A stretch of DNA of 64,000 nucleotides from DATBLE01 sp963734065 (GTDB lineage Bacteria > Actinomycetota > Thermoleophilia > Gaiellales > Gaiellaceae): positions 1,302,001-1,366,000 of the forward strand of contig CAVTFN010000003.1 in NCBI GenBank assembly GCA_963734065.1, written 5' to 3'. Under the pieces are notes generated by a model. That model did no database searches. It worked only from the letters and a program-made list of their open reading frames with translations, and was not told where the DNA came from. A program made the position numbers and the translations under genes. Below are positions 44,576-53,019 of the stretch, one piece after another (within the stretch, counting starts at the first letter, position 1; each line of letters opens with the position of its first letter).

Positions 44576-44906
44576 GTGGACCGTCCTGTCGCCGTCGAGA
44601 TCACCACGCCGCTGCCGGAGCTCGAGGTCGGCTACCGCTTCCGCGTGTTCGGCGACGAGCTGCGCCGCCCTAACGGGTTCGGGTTCACCGGCGAGCCGAC
44701 CGGCACGCCGCCTTGCCCGACGAGGCGGCGACTGTGCACCGCCATGTCGGCCGGGTGGAGCGCACTGCTCGCAGCTGGACGCCCACCGGGAGGAGGCGCG
44801 CCGGCTGCAGGCCGAGGGGCTGTCGTGGTCGCAGATCGCCGAGCGGGTGTGCTGCGCGGCTGCCTACTGGACGACGGTGCAGCTTTGGCTACGGGAACCG
44901 GGCTAA
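44576..44906 (+). pseudogene. Element protein broken by two frameshifts
   Basis: Three frames join into one sensible product. VEITTPLPELEVGYRFRVFG (44576-44710) is followed by LPDEAATVHRHVGRVERTA (44711-44770) and QLDAHREEARRLQAEGLSWS with QIAERVCCAAAYWTTVQLWL (44775-44906). The last part looks like a resolvase-type helix-turn-helix. Function unknown. Two one-base changes are needed to restore it. Confidence 0.5.
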
Positions 44907-45531
44907 GACCAGCGGAGCTGATGCCGCCTTGCAGCCTGTTTTTCTAGGCGCGTTCGGCGGCTGCTGCACTCTCGGCACCAGAACGCCCACGGGCGGGCGC
45001 TTGTTCGGTTGCAGTCCTCAAAGACGGTGAGGTACCCGCTCGCCAGGGTCACGACCTTCGTACCTCGGACGTCGACGGGGACAGGAGCTCCCCACAGCAC
45101 CGGCGGCCGGCTAGACCGGTACGACCAGTTCCTCAGGTCCGCGCCCGTGCATACGGTAAGCGGAGTCCCGTCGGTGGTCTCGAGGTCGATGCGATTCGCC
45201 TCCGCAGGAGTCATCCGGTCCGTGAGAGCGTGAAGCGCCCAGTGACGAGCGTGAGCGAACTCGATGTTGTCCAGCGACGGTACACCGCGGCGTTGAAGCA
45301 GTTCGTCCTGAACGTGACGTAGCACTGTCTTTGCGGCGTTGACGAGTTCGTCCGTCGCTATCTCGACGGTGACCCAGCCGCCGAGATTTTGCGAGTAGTC
45401 GCAGAGGACGTGGCAGGCCGGTAGACATCTCCGCCCAAGGACCGTGTCCTTCAGACCTTCACGACGCTCGGCCGCCTTCCGGGCTGCGGCAGCGTCAATT
45501 TGCGAGTGGCCGCTTCACGCGACGCTTTCAT
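44903..45531 (-). pseudogene. Unknown element protein with a 5' frameshift
   Basis: The 3' 140 codons form a clean frame (RRGVPSLDNIEFAHARHWAL, TDGTPLTVCTGADLRNWSYR, FEDCNRTSARPWAFWCRECS). The same frame stays open upstream, reading RKAAERREGLKDTVLGRRCL and YSQNLGGWVTVEIATDELVN, but has no start. The ATG at 45531 (MKASREAATRK) joins it only after a one-base shift near 45495-45503. C-terminal Cys pairs suggest zinc binding. No family recognised. Confidence 0.5.
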
Positions 45532-45537
45532 GACGCT

Positions 45538-45749
45538 ATGAGCCAAACCGTCACAGAACGATACGAGGCGCTTCGGCCGGTGCTTAGCGTCAATGAGGCC
45601 GCTCGCGTGCTCGGTATCGAGCGGGCGACGTTGTACCGGCTGCTCCGCCTGGGGAGCTCGAGAGCGTTCGAGTCGGTCAGCGGCAGAAGTTCCGGCCGGA
45701 AGACCTCGACGCGTACCTCGAGCGTGGCCGGGCGAAGGCGTCCCCATGA
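45538..45749 (+). pseudogene. Excisionase-like HTH protein with a frameshift
   Basis: MSQTVTERYEALRPVLSVNE, then AARVLGIERATLYRLLRLG, the HTH_17 domain. After about 45652 the frame shifts by one, and the expected ending VGQRQKFRPEDLDAYLERGR reads on to TGA 45747-45749. Loss of one G from a GGGG run explains it. The next gene starts in its stop (ATGA), which supports the restored frame. Confidence 0.65.
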
Positions 45750-46021
45750 ACGACGAAGCGGCCCGCCCAGGCCGCCCCGCCACCACCTCATCTGATAGCA
45801 ACGGTAGCACTCGGGGTGGTCGCGTTATCTGCGTCGTCTGCCACATCGGCGAGGCGACGACGAATCGCAGGACGGCGAGCTACGTCGGCACCTGGAACCT
45901 GCCCGAGCCGGTCTGCTGCGAATGCGCCAGCGAGTTGGGCGAGCTTCTCGAGCGGTGTTCACGCGGTGCACTCCAGGTCGACCGCGCCGCGACGAACTGC
46001 AGGAAGAGCCTCGCGGCGTGA
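45746..46021 (+). CDS. Small Cys-containing protein, unknown
   Basis: 91 aa. A CVVCHIG pair at about residues 29-32 and CCECASELGELL at about 60-72 could form one zinc site. It is flanked by 4-bp overlaps with the excisionase-like gene and the RepA-like gene, so it belongs to their operon. No function can be given. Confidence 0.6.
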   Translation: MNDEAARPGRPATTSSDSNGSTRGGRVICVVCHIGEATTNRRTASYVGTWNLPEPVCCECASELGELLERCSRGALQVDRAATNCRKSLAA

Positions 46022-47130
46022 GCGAGCGCATCGATCCTGGCTGGCTCGAGAACGCCGGCGCCCTCATGGCCGAGCCCGATCCGGGGCCGACACCCATGCT
46101 CGTGGAGGACCTGATGGTTGACCAAGCACTTACCGCCGTCGTCGGCCGGTGGAAGACGATGAAGAGCTTCGCGCTGCTCGACATCTCGATCTCGATCGTC
46201 ACCGGGACGCCATGGCTCGGACGCTTGTCGGTCAAGACCCAGCCAATGGGTCGACTGAGCATTCCCTGTCCGGTCGTCCTGGTGCTCGAGGAGTCGGGGC
46301 GGACGGCCCTGCGACGTCGACTCGACTCCCTCTGCCGAGGCCGCGGGATAGCGCCAGTCGATGCTCCAGACGCGCTCGAATACCTCCACTACATCGCGAA
46401 CCGGCGCGTGAAGCTCGACGACGGCGGCTGGCAAAACGAGCTTGTCGCGATCGGGAAAGACCTCGGCCCGGCGCTGTTCGGGCTCGACCCGCTCGCCCGG
46501 ATGAAGTCCGCCGCACGCGACGAGAACGCACAGAAGGAGTACGCGCCCCTGATCGAGTTCATGCGCCACCTGCGCGAAGAGACAGGCGCCGCGGTCGCGT
46601 TCGTCCAGCACCAGGGGCACAGCGGCGACCACATGCGCGGCACCAGCGACCTCGAGACCGTCTGGGAGACCCGGCTCGGGTTCCGCCGCGACAGCGACAC
46701 CATCACCATCACCAGCGAGCACCGCGAAGCCGAAGCCGGACCACCGATCTCCTTCCGGTTCTCCTGGGACGAGACGACCCGAAGCATCCGCCTGGTCGAG
46801 GTCGGCGACAGCGTCCAGGCCAAAGTCGCCGCACACCTCGTCGACCATCCGGACGCTTCAGGGAACGCCGTTCATGAAGCGATCGGCGGACGCAGACAAG
46901 AGGTTCTCGCCGAGGTCAAGCGACAGCGCGAGGGTGGTTCCCAAATCGGGAACCACCCCGGAACCACCACCCCTGGTGGCGAGGTGGTTCCCCCGCCCCT
47001 AAAGGGGGCGCGGTTGGGAACCGCCCTCGCCCGGTCCCACAACGGGAACCACCCCGATGACGACTGGTATGACCAGCTCGCCCATACCGAAGAAGCAGCC
47101 GCACTCGAACGCGCGGAGACCTGCCGATGA
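46018..47130 (+). CDS. RepA-like AAA (RecA-fold) ATPase
   Basis: 370 aa. The P-loop VGRWKTMKS (residues 42-50) has the GxxKxxKS form of RepA/AAA_25 proteins, followed by PVVLVLEESGRTALRRRL and FGLDPLARMKSA (Walker B). A hydrophilic C-terminal tail follows. Such hexameric ATPases act as replication helicases of plasmids and integrative elements, so this one may serve autonomous or excised replication. The GTG overlaps the previous stop and its own stop overlaps the next ATG. Confidence 0.82.
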   Translation: MSERIDPGWLENAGALMAEPDPGPTPMLVEDLMVDQALTAVVGRWKTMKSFALLDISISIVTGTPWLGRLSVKTQPMGRLSIPCPVVLVLEESGRTALRRRLDSLCRGRGIAPVDAPDALEYLHYIANRRVKLDDGGWQNELVAIGKDLGPALFGLDPLARMKSAARDENAQKEYAPLIEFMRHLREETGAAVAFVQHQGHSGDHMRGTSDLETVWETRLGFRRDSDTITITSEHREAEAGPPISFRFSWDETTRSIRLVEVGDSVQAKVAAHLVDHPDASGNAVHEAIGGRRQEVLAEVKRQREGGSQIGNHPGTTTPGGEVVPPPLKGARLGTALARSHNGNHPDDDWYDQLAHTEEAAALERAETCR

Positions 47131-47429
47131 CCCCCGTCTCCAGAGCCTGCCTCGTCTGCGGCCAAACCGCACTACCCGGTCAGTCCCGCTGCGCCAACCA
47201 CCAAGTCCCACCAGTCCCACGCCACCGCCAATACAAAAAGCTCCGCGAACGGCTGATCGCCGCCCACCCCTACTGCCACCTCTGCGGCCAACCCTTCAAC
47301 GATCCGTCCGACCCGCCCGTCCTCGACCACGTCCGACCTAGAGCTCACGGCGGCAGCGACGACGAGAGCAACCTCCGCCCTGCACACCGCTCATGCAACG
47401 GCAGGAAAGGCGCCAGGATCACATGGTGA
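47127..47429 (+). CDS. HNH endonuclease
   Basis: 100 aa. An N-terminal Cys pair (Cys8, Cys11) with Cys22 and His25 may bind a zinc. The HNH core has Cys50-x2-Cys53, LDHVRPRAHGG (Asp67, His68), Asn82, His87 and Cys90-Asn91. It overlaps the RepA-like gene by 4 bp. In elements and phages such HNH proteins nick DNA during packaging or replication. Confidence 0.88.
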   Translation: MTPVSRACLVCGQTALPGQSRCANHQVPPVPRHRQYKKLRERLIAAHPYCHLCGQPFNDPSDPPVLDHVRPRAHGGSDDESNLRPAHRSCNGRKGARITW

Positions 47430-47433
47430 CCCC

Positions 47434-47451
47434 CACCCCCCGGGGGGGGTG
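47434..47451. terminator. GC hairpin after the HNH gene
   Basis: CACCCCCC meets GGGGGGGGTG to form an extremely GC-rich stem just after the operon ends. There is no T-run. The interval to 47672 shows nothing else. Confidence 0.4.
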
Positions 47452-47672
47452 TCATCGTGAACGCTCCCGCCACACGGCCACCCCGCCAGTATTTGGCGAG
47501 AAAAATTCCGCGCGTCATCCGGGGGGCCCCGCTGGAAAGGAATCGTCCAGGTTCGTTCTGAAGTTTTTTCCGTGGATCGATGGCGGGGTGTCCGCCGGCG
47601 TCAGCGCTCTTCGACGGCATCCCCGCCCCTAGTGGAAGTCGGCGCCGGGCGGAAGGGCGGCGAGACGTGAGG

Positions 47673-47879
47673 CTAGTCGACGAAGAGTTCGGCGCGGATC
47701 GGCGGGTTGTCGTCCGGCCACACGTCGGTCACGCGAGCGCGGTCACCATGCTCGTCGACCTCAATGACGTCGCCGACGGCCGGGAGTTCCCCGTCTTGGC
47801 TTTCGTACTGGCCGGTGCCGGTGGTTTTTCCGTCTGGCTGAACGAGTTGCACGTCGAAGGTCTTCACGGCGGGAAGCAT
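47673..47879 (-). CDS. Small acidic protein, unknown
   Basis: 68 aa: KTFDVQLVQPDGKTTGTGQY, LPAVGDVIEVDEHGDRARVT, DVWPDDNPPIRAELFVD. Beta-rich and soluble. No motif recognised. Divergent from the excisionase gene by 14 bp, so both may be under shared control. Confidence 0.55.
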   Translation of the reverse strand: MLPAVKTFDVQLVQPDGKTTGTGQYESQDGELPAVGDVIEVDEHGDRARVTDVWPDDNPPIRAELFVD

Positions 47880-47893
47880 AGGGCGGGAGCGGC

Positions 47894-48115
47894 GTGACCG
47901 ACCGTCTGCTCGAGGCGAAGGAGGTCGCCGAGTTGCTGTCGGTGCCGATCGGATGGGTCCGCGAGCACACTCGGTCTGGGTCTGTCCCGCATGTGCAGCC
48001 CGGCCGGTATGTCCGCTACGACCGCGGCGAGGTGCTCGCCTGGGTGGAGTCGCTAAAGACGGGCGGCGGGCCGGCGTTCCGTCGACACCGACCAATTGGG
48101 CGGGTGCCCGGATGA
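47894..48115 (+). CDS. Excisionase-like helix-turn-helix protein
   Basis: 73 aa. MTDRLLEAKEVAELLSVPIG, then WVREHTRSGSVPHVQPGRYV and RYDRGEVLAWVESL, a complete HTH_17/Xis domain of the type that pairs with tyrosine integrases. GTG start after GGGAG. It is the last gene before the integrase, with a 518-bp gap, and is the likeliest directionality factor of the island. Confidence 0.8.
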   Translation: MTDRLLEAKEVAELLSVPIGWVREHTRSGSVPHVQPGRYVRYDRGEVLAWVESLKTGGGPAFRRHRPIGRVPG

Positions 48116-48560
48116 TTGCCCGGGCAAGGGAGAGAGGTCGCCCTGACGGCACAGCGGCGCACCCGCCCGCGGCCACTAAAGCGAAGATCCGGTCGCGCCG
48201 CTGCTTCTGGTCGCCCTGTAAAAGGTTCGTAAGCGCCGGTTTTCAGGGCGGGCAACACGGCAACAACGTGGCTGGCGGGCTGCCTTGAGAGAGGCTGATG
48301 GTCAGGATGAGCCGTCGATCAGCTGAGACAGGGGGGCCCGCCATAGTGTCCGAAAAGTCGAGCGTGCGGGCACGCTGATGAGAGCTTTCTTGGCTTGCAC
48401 AAGGGACGTTGCCGTTGTAGGAATCGCCGCGGGCGGGTCTCTGCGGCCCGGCGGTCCCCAGCCGCCAGTACCTGCATGCCCGCCCTTCCATTCGTCCGCG
48501 GATGGTCCTATGATCGCGCCGTGCTCGATTGCGCCGAGCGTCCTTCCTGGCTTGTACGTT

Positions 48561-48587
48561 TGCGCCGGCCCCCCGGCCGGAGGCGCA
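48561..48587 (+). promoter_or_regulatory. Strong hairpin in the integrase leader
   Basis: TGCGCCGGCC and GGCCGGAGGCGCA form a stem with a CCCC loop and one bulge, 46 bp before the integrase ATG. It could limit integrase expression or end upstream transcription. The remainder of 48116-48633 has no gene I can support. Confidence 0.4.
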
Positions 48588-48633
48588 ATCTCCGCGTCGG
48601 GGGGCCGTTGGCGTAGGAAGGAGGCCCACAACG

Positions 48634-49785
48634 ATGGCTAGCGGGGCTGCAGTCATCCAGCGAGAGGGCAAGCACGGGATCACGTTCTCGATCAAATGGC
48701 GTGACCACGACGGCCGCCAGTGCTGGGAACGGCTCGGACGCTCTCCGCAGTGGAACGAGACGAAGGCTCAACGGGAACTCGGGAAGCGGCTCGAGCGAGT
48801 TGAGCGCGAGCAGTGGCGGAAGCCCGGCGGAATCACCTTCGCCGCATTCGCCGAGAGGTTCACGAGCGACTGCATGCCAGGACGCAACCTAAAGCCGTCC
48901 ACGGTCGCCGATTACGGGTCGATCATCACCGGCAGCCTGATCCCGTTTTTCGGTGACGCCGACATCGCCCGCATCGACGCTGTCGCGGTCGACGCGTACA
49001 TCTCCCACGCCACCGCCGCCGGAATGTCACCGAAGACAGTGAAGAACCACGTCGGACTGCTCCGGGTGATGTTCAAGGTGGCTCACCGCTGGCGGATGAT
49101 CCACGCAAACCCCGTGGACGGCGCGGAGATGCCACGCGTGGACGTGCCCGAGATGTCGATCCTCACCGAGAGCGAGATCGCATCCCTCTTGGCGACCTAT
49201 CGGCGGCTCGAGAAGGACGCCGACGAGGACGCCGACTGGTGGCGTCTTGCCCGCCACGTCGTCGAGTTCGCGCTCGGCACCGCCCTGCGTCGAGGCGAGA
49301 TCATCGGCCTCCGCTGGCGCGACGTGGAGCTGCTCGACCGGCGGCTACACGTCCGGGAAACGATCGTGCGCGGGCAGCTCGTCACGCCGAAGAGCCGATC
49401 ATCACGGCGGACGATGGAGCTCGGACCGCGCACCGCCGGTGTCCTGGACGAGGTGTGGAAGGCGAGCCGATACCGCTCGGACGACTCGCTTGTGTTCGGG
49501 CACCCCACGCTCGGCACCCCGGTCGACCCGACGAAGCTGTCACGCGACTACATGCGGCCCGCACTCAAGGCTGCAGGGATCACAAAGCCGTTCCGCGCGT
49601 TTCACGACCTGCGGCACACTGCAATCACGCACGACGCTGCCGCCGGCAACCCGCAGGCCTACGTCCAGATGAAGGCCGGCCACTCGCAGGGCGCGATCAC
49701 CGAGCGGTACATCCACGCAGCGCAGGTGCTTTTCCCCGGAGCCGCCGAGAAGCCAGAGGCCCGCATGCTCGGGGCGGCCGGGTAG
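48634..49785 (+). CDS. int: Tyrosine recombinase / island integrase
   Basis: 383 aa. An N-terminal arm-binding part (about 1-60), a SAM-like core-binding domain (FAAFAERFTSDCMPGRNLKP, about 65-160) and the catalytic domain. Catalytic residues are Arg219 in GTALRRGEIIGL, His324-x2-Arg327 in HDLRHT, His350 in GHSQG and the nucleophile Tyr359 in ERYIH. The set is complete, so the enzyme looks functional. It points at the tRNA and ends 73 bp before it. GGAAGGAGG precedes the ATG. Its stop lies inside the right arm-type repeat. Confidence 0.93.
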   Translation: MASGAAVIQREGKHGITFSIKWRDHDGRQCWERLGRSPQWNETKAQRELGKRLERVEREQWRKPGGITFAAFAERFTSDCMPGRNLKPSTVADYGSIITGSLIPFFGDADIARIDAVAVDAYISHATAAGMSPKTVKNHVGLLRVMFKVAHRWRMIHANPVDGAEMPRVDVPEMSILTESEIASLLATYRRLEKDADEDADWWRLARHVVEFALGTALRRGEIIGLRWRDVELLDRRLHVRETIVRGQLVTPKSRSSRRTMELGPRTAGVLDEVWKASRYRSDDSLVFGHPTLGTPVDPTKLSRDYMRPALKAAGITKPFRAFHDLRHTAITHDAAAGNPQAYVQMKAGHSQGAITERYIHAAQVLFPGAAEKPEARMLGAAG

Positions 49786-49802
49786 CAAAAGCGGTAGCAA
49801 AC
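49781..49802. repeat. Probable integrase arm-type sites, right end
   Basis: GGGTAGCAAAA and CGGTAGCAAAC in tandem, overlapping the integrase stop codon, 57 bp from the att core. 21 of 22 bases match the pair at the left end, in the same orientation. Confidence 0.5.
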
Positions 49803-49828
49803 GCCGAGCGATCGGCCATCCAGAACGA

Positions 49829-49856
49829 GAAAAGCCCCGCGCTTGCGGGGCTTTTC
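49829..49856. terminator. Bidirectional intrinsic terminator
   Basis: GAAAAGCCCCGC, a GCTT loop and GCGGGGCTTTTC form a perfect 12-bp stem with T-runs on both strands. It serves the integrase gene from one side and the tRNA from the other. Confidence 0.85.
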
Positions 49857-49858
49857 GA

Positions 49859-49904
49859 TAGCGGGGGCAGGATTTGAACCTGCGACCTCCGGGTTATGAG
49901 CCCG
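49859..49904 (-). repeat. attR: Right attachment site inside the tRNA gene
   Basis: The last 46 nt of tRNA-fMet, from the anticodon stem to the discriminator base, identical to 24266-24311. The tRNA is kept whole on this side. Confidence 0.85.
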
Positions 49905-49932
49905 GCGAGCTACCTGACTGCTCCACCCCGCG
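49859..49932 (-). tRNA. Initiator tRNA-Met (CAT)
   Basis: The 74-nt gene has anticodon CAT in the loop CTCATAA, held by three G-C pairs (GGG/CCC) as in initiator tRNAs. The first acceptor pair is mismatched (C1 with U72), another initiator mark and usual for actinobacteria. The T-arm is GCAGG-TTCAAAT-CCTGC. CCA is not encoded. It is the integration target of the island. Confidence 0.95.
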
Positions 49933-49954
49933 TCGCGGGCGGCAGTATACCACT

Positions 49955-50278
49955 GTGGACGTGATTTTCTGGGCCGCGCTGGGGTTTCTCCTCGTCGCGA
50001 TCGTCGTCGGCACGTCGTTCGTCGCGCTCCGGGCCCGGCGAGCCTGGCAGGCCTTCCTTTCACTCGCCCTGGTCGGCGCCGCCGGCGCGGAGCTGCTTGC
50101 CGAACGGAGCGAGCTCGCGGCCGTCCGGGCAGACCGGCTGACGCGGAGGCTGGACGAGCTGCAGGCAGCGGTCGCCCGCCTCGAGCGCTCGACCGCGCGG
50201 GGCCGCGTCCTGGTCGACGCGACGAGCGAGGTGCTCGCCGTGGTGCGGTCGGTGGTCGCGTTCGTCCCCAGGACGTGA
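49955..50278 (+). CDS. Small membrane protein with coiled coil, unknown
   Basis: 107 aa. A membrane span is at about 3-22 (VIFWAALGFLLVAIVVGTSF), a second hydrophobic stretch is near 30-48 and a likely coiled coil (LTRRLDELQAAVARLERS) follows. It lies divergent from the tRNA and overlaps the ppx gene by 4 bp (GTGA). No family function known. Confidence 0.65.
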   Translation: MDVIFWAALGFLLVAIVVGTSFVALRARRAWQAFLSLALVGAAGAELLAERSELAAVRADRLTRRLDELQAAVARLERSTARGRVLVDATSEVLAVVRSVVAFVPRT

Positions 50279-51186
50279 CCGTGCGCGTCGGCGCGGTCGA
50301 CCTCGGCACCAACTCCACCCGCCTCCTCGTCGCCGATGTGGAGGACGGCGCCGTCCGCGAGGTCGGGCGCGGACTGCGGATCACCCGCCTCGGGGAGGGC
50401 GTCGACACCCGGCGCGTGCTGCTTCCGGTCGCGATCGCACGAGTCCGCAACGCCCTCTCCGACTACCGCCGCGAGCTCGAGGGCCTCGGCGCCGAGCGCA
50501 CGCTCGCGGTTGCGACCAGCGCGGTGCGAGACGCCGAGAACGGCGAGGCGTTCCTCGGCGAGATCGAATGGAGCTACGGCTTCTCCACGAGGCTCCTTTC
50601 CGGCGACGAGGAGGCCGGGCTGACCTACCGCGGGGTCGCCTCCGGACGGACGGTCGACCCGGGGACGATGATCGTCGACATCGGCGGCGGCTCGACCGAG
50701 CTGATCATGGCCGACAGGCACGTGAGCCTGGACGTCGGGTCCGTGCGGCTGACCGAGCGCTTCGCCGAGGACGCGGACGCTGCCGGCGCCCTCGTCGCGG
50801 ACCAGCTGCCCGACTGGCCGGTCGAGGCCGCGATCGGCGTCGCCGGAACCGTCACGTCGCTGGCCGCGCTCGACCTCGGCCTGGTCGACTACGACCCGGA
50901 CCGCGTCCACGGCCACGCGCTCGGCGCCGCAGCCGTCGACGAGCAGCTCGACCGGCTCGCGGCCCTCCCACTCGAGGAGCGCCGCAGGCTGCCCGGGCTC
51001 GAGCCCGACCGCGCGCCGGTGATCGTCGCTGGTGCGGCGATCCTGCGCGAGATCCTGCGTCGCTACGGGCTGCGCTCGATCGAGGCCAGCGAGCACGACC
51101 TCCTCCACGGCGTCGCGCTGGCCGCCGCCGAGCTTCCCGAGCCGGAAGAGGGCGCCGTGCCGCCGGGCGCCTACACCTGCTGCTGA
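50275..51186 (+). CDS. Ppx/GppA-family exopolyphosphatase
   Basis: 303 aa of the ASKHA fold. VGAVDLGTNSTRLLVADV (phosphate 1 loop, about 4-21), TLAVATSAVRDAENGEAFL, SGDEEAGLTYRGV and IVDIGGGSTELI (phosphate 2 loop) are all present. It is short and lacks the C-terminal HD-type domains of E. coli Ppx, like other actinobacterial forms. It removes phosphate from polyphosphate or pppGpp. The GTG overlaps the upstream stop. Confidence 0.9.
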   Translation: MTVRVGAVDLGTNSTRLLVADVEDGAVREVGRGLRITRLGEGVDTRRVLLPVAIARVRNALSDYRRELEGLGAERTLAVATSAVRDAENGEAFLGEIEWSYGFSTRLLSGDEEAGLTYRGVASGRTVDPGTMIVDIGGGSTELIMADRHVSLDVGSVRLTERFAEDADAAGALVADQLPDWPVEAAIGVAGTVTSLAALDLGLVDYDPDRVHGHALGAAAVDEQLDRLAALPLEERRRLPGLEPDRAPVIVAGAAILREILRRYGLRSIEASEHDLLHGVALAAAELPEPEEGAVPPGAYTCC

Positions 51187-51217
51187 GTCGGCCGAAGGCC
51201 CGTTTACAGTCCGGGCG

Positions 51218-52594
51218 ATGCGCCGTGCAGCCCTCGCGCCGCTTCTGCTCGTCCTCCTCCCCGCCTCGGCCGCAGCTGCACCGGCTCCTGCGATCACCGT
51301 CTCGACCGCGAGCGGCCCCGCGCCGTTGACCGTTCGCTTCACCGCGGACGCGGCCGCCGTCGATCCTGCGCCCGCGATCGCCTCCTACGCGTGGTCCTTC
51401 GGCGACGGCACGACCGGCTCCGGTCAGACGGTGTCGCACCGGTTCGCGCGCGCCGGGCGCTTCACCGTCGGCCTGACCGTCACGGACGCGCTCGGCGGGA
51501 CCGGCACTGCGACGACGCAGGTCGAGGCGCAGGCGCTCGCGCTGAGGGTCGCGCCCGCGGCGGTCGTGTTCGGCCGGCGCGCGATCGCCCGGGGCGCGCT
51601 CGTCCCGGCCAGGGCCGGGGCCGCCGTCGCGATCGAGCGGCGCTCGACCGGTGGCTGGGCGAGGATCGCCTCGGCCAGAACCGATTCGGCCGGCCGGTTC
51701 AACGCCCGTCTCCGCCCCGGGAAGACGGGAGTGCTGCGGGCGCGGATCGGCACGCTTCGCTCGCCTCCGATTCGGCTCGCGGTCGCGCCCGAGCTCAAGG
51801 CGAGCGCCGGCGCCGGCGTTGCCTTCGTCGGCGCGCCACTGGTCGTCCACGCGCGGCCGGCGACATCGTCGTCGTTCACGGTCACCGTGCTACGGGGCGG
51901 CCGCGAGGTCGCCCGCACCCACGGCCGTCCGGGCGCCAGGCTGCTCGTCCCGACACCGGGCGTCGGCGCCTTCGCCGCCCGCATCGAGCTCGCGGGCGGC
52001 ACGCTGACCGTGCCGCTGCGGGCGACGGCCAGAACGCTGTCGTACGGGTCGACCGGTCCGGACGTCGCCGCTCTCCGAGCCCGGCTCGTACAGCTGCACG
52101 TCCACGTTCCCTCGCCGTCCACGACGTTCGGCTCGGAGCTCGCCGACAGCGTGGTCGCGTTCCAGAAGGCCCGCGGTCTCGACCGAACCGGCACGGTCGA
52201 CGAGACCACCTGGCAAGCGCTCTCCCAGGACGTCGTCCCGGCGCCGCGCTACCGGGGGACGGACACCCACATCGAGGTCTCGAAGAGCCGGCAGATCCTG
52301 ATGATCGTCCGGAACGGGGAGACGCTCTGGTACCTACCGGTCTCCTCCGGCGCGGGCGGGATCACGCCCGTCGGCAACTACCGGATCCTCTGGAAGGCGC
52401 TCGCGACCACGACCTGGCTCGGCCCGGCGATCCTCTACCGGACGATGACCTTCCACACGCACTACGCGATCCACGGGTTCCCGTCGGTGCCGAGCTACCC
52501 GGCCAGCCACGGGTGCGTACGGGTGCCGATCTGGATCGCCGACTGGCTCTACCAGCAGTCGCCGGTCGGCGAGCGCGTCTACGTCTACGAGTAG
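51218..52594 (+). CDS. Secreted L,D-transpeptidase with PKD and peptidoglycan-binding domains
   Basis: 458 aa. Signal peptide about 1-21; PKD domain about 25-105 (SYAWSFGDGTTGSGQTVSHR); a middle beta-rich part; a peptidoglycan-binding domain about 272-335 (GSTGPDVAALRARL, FQKARGL); and a YkuD catalytic domain (345-458) with HYAIHGFP and SHGCVRVP, nucleophile Cys433. It makes 3-3 crosslinks or anchors proteins in the cell wall. TACAGT ends 7 nt before the ATG, giving a leaderless mRNA. Confidence 0.92.
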   Translation: MRRAALAPLLLVLLPASAAAAPAPAITVSTASGPAPLTVRFTADAAAVDPAPAIASYAWSFGDGTTGSGQTVSHRFARAGRFTVGLTVTDALGGTGTATTQVEAQALALRVAPAAVVFGRRAIARGALVPARAGAAVAIERRSTGGWARIASARTDSAGRFNARLRPGKTGVLRARIGTLRSPPIRLAVAPELKASAGAGVAFVGAPLVVHARPATSSSFTVTVLRGGREVARTHGRPGARLLVPTPGVGAFAARIELAGGTLTVPLRATARTLSYGSTGPDVAALRARLVQLHVHVPSPSTTFGSELADSVVAFQKARGLDRTGTVDETTWQALSQDVVPAPRYRGTDTHIEVSKSRQILMIVRNGETLWYLPVSSGAGGITPVGNYRILWKALATTTWLGPAILYRTMTFHTHYAIHGFPSVPSYPASHGCVRVPIWIADWLYQQSPVGERVYVYE

Positions 52595-52608
52595 AAACCG
52601 GGCTGTCT

Positions 52609-53019
52609 CTAGCTGTCGTCGCCCTCGTCAGCGGGCGGTTCGTCCTCGGCGAGGCGCCGCTGCACGACCGAACGCGACAGGACACCGACGAGGCGGCCCT
52701 GCTCGACGACGGGCGCGCGCTCGACCTCCGCCTCCTCGAGAAGCCGGTAGCCGTCGTCGAGCGGCGCGTCGGCGTCGAGGACGAGCAGCGGTTCCCCTGC
52801 GGCCGCGGAGACCGGCGTCTCGCGTGGATCGAGCCCGGCGGCGACGACGTGCTCGACGAGCGAGTCGGGCGTGACCACGCCGACCAGCGTCCCGTCGCCG
52901 TCGACCACCAGCACGACGCGGACATCCGGTCGCATGAGGTGCTCGGCCGCCTCTTGCGCGGTCGCGTCGGCCGCGAGTACGGCCGGGTCGGAGAGCATGC
53001 CGTCGCGGACGAGAGTCAC
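52609..53019 (-). CDS. Tandem CBS domain protein
   Basis: 136 aa with two CBS domains: LAADATAQEAAEHLMRPDVR, VVDGDGTLVGVVTPDSLVEH, then LDADAPLDDGYRLLEEAEVE, VVEQGRLVGVLSRS. The acidic C-terminus is free. The GTG overlaps the glutamate dehydrogenase stop by 4 bp, so it may bind a nucleotide and modulate that enzyme or its use. That role is inferred from position. Confidence 0.8.
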   Translation of the reverse strand: MTLVRDGMLSDPAVLAADATAQEAAEHLMRPDVRVVLVVDGDGTLVGVVTPDSLVEHVVAAGLDPRETPVSAAAGEPLLVLDADAPLDDGYRLLEEAEVERAPVVEQGRLVGVLSRSVVQRRLAEDEPPADEGDDS

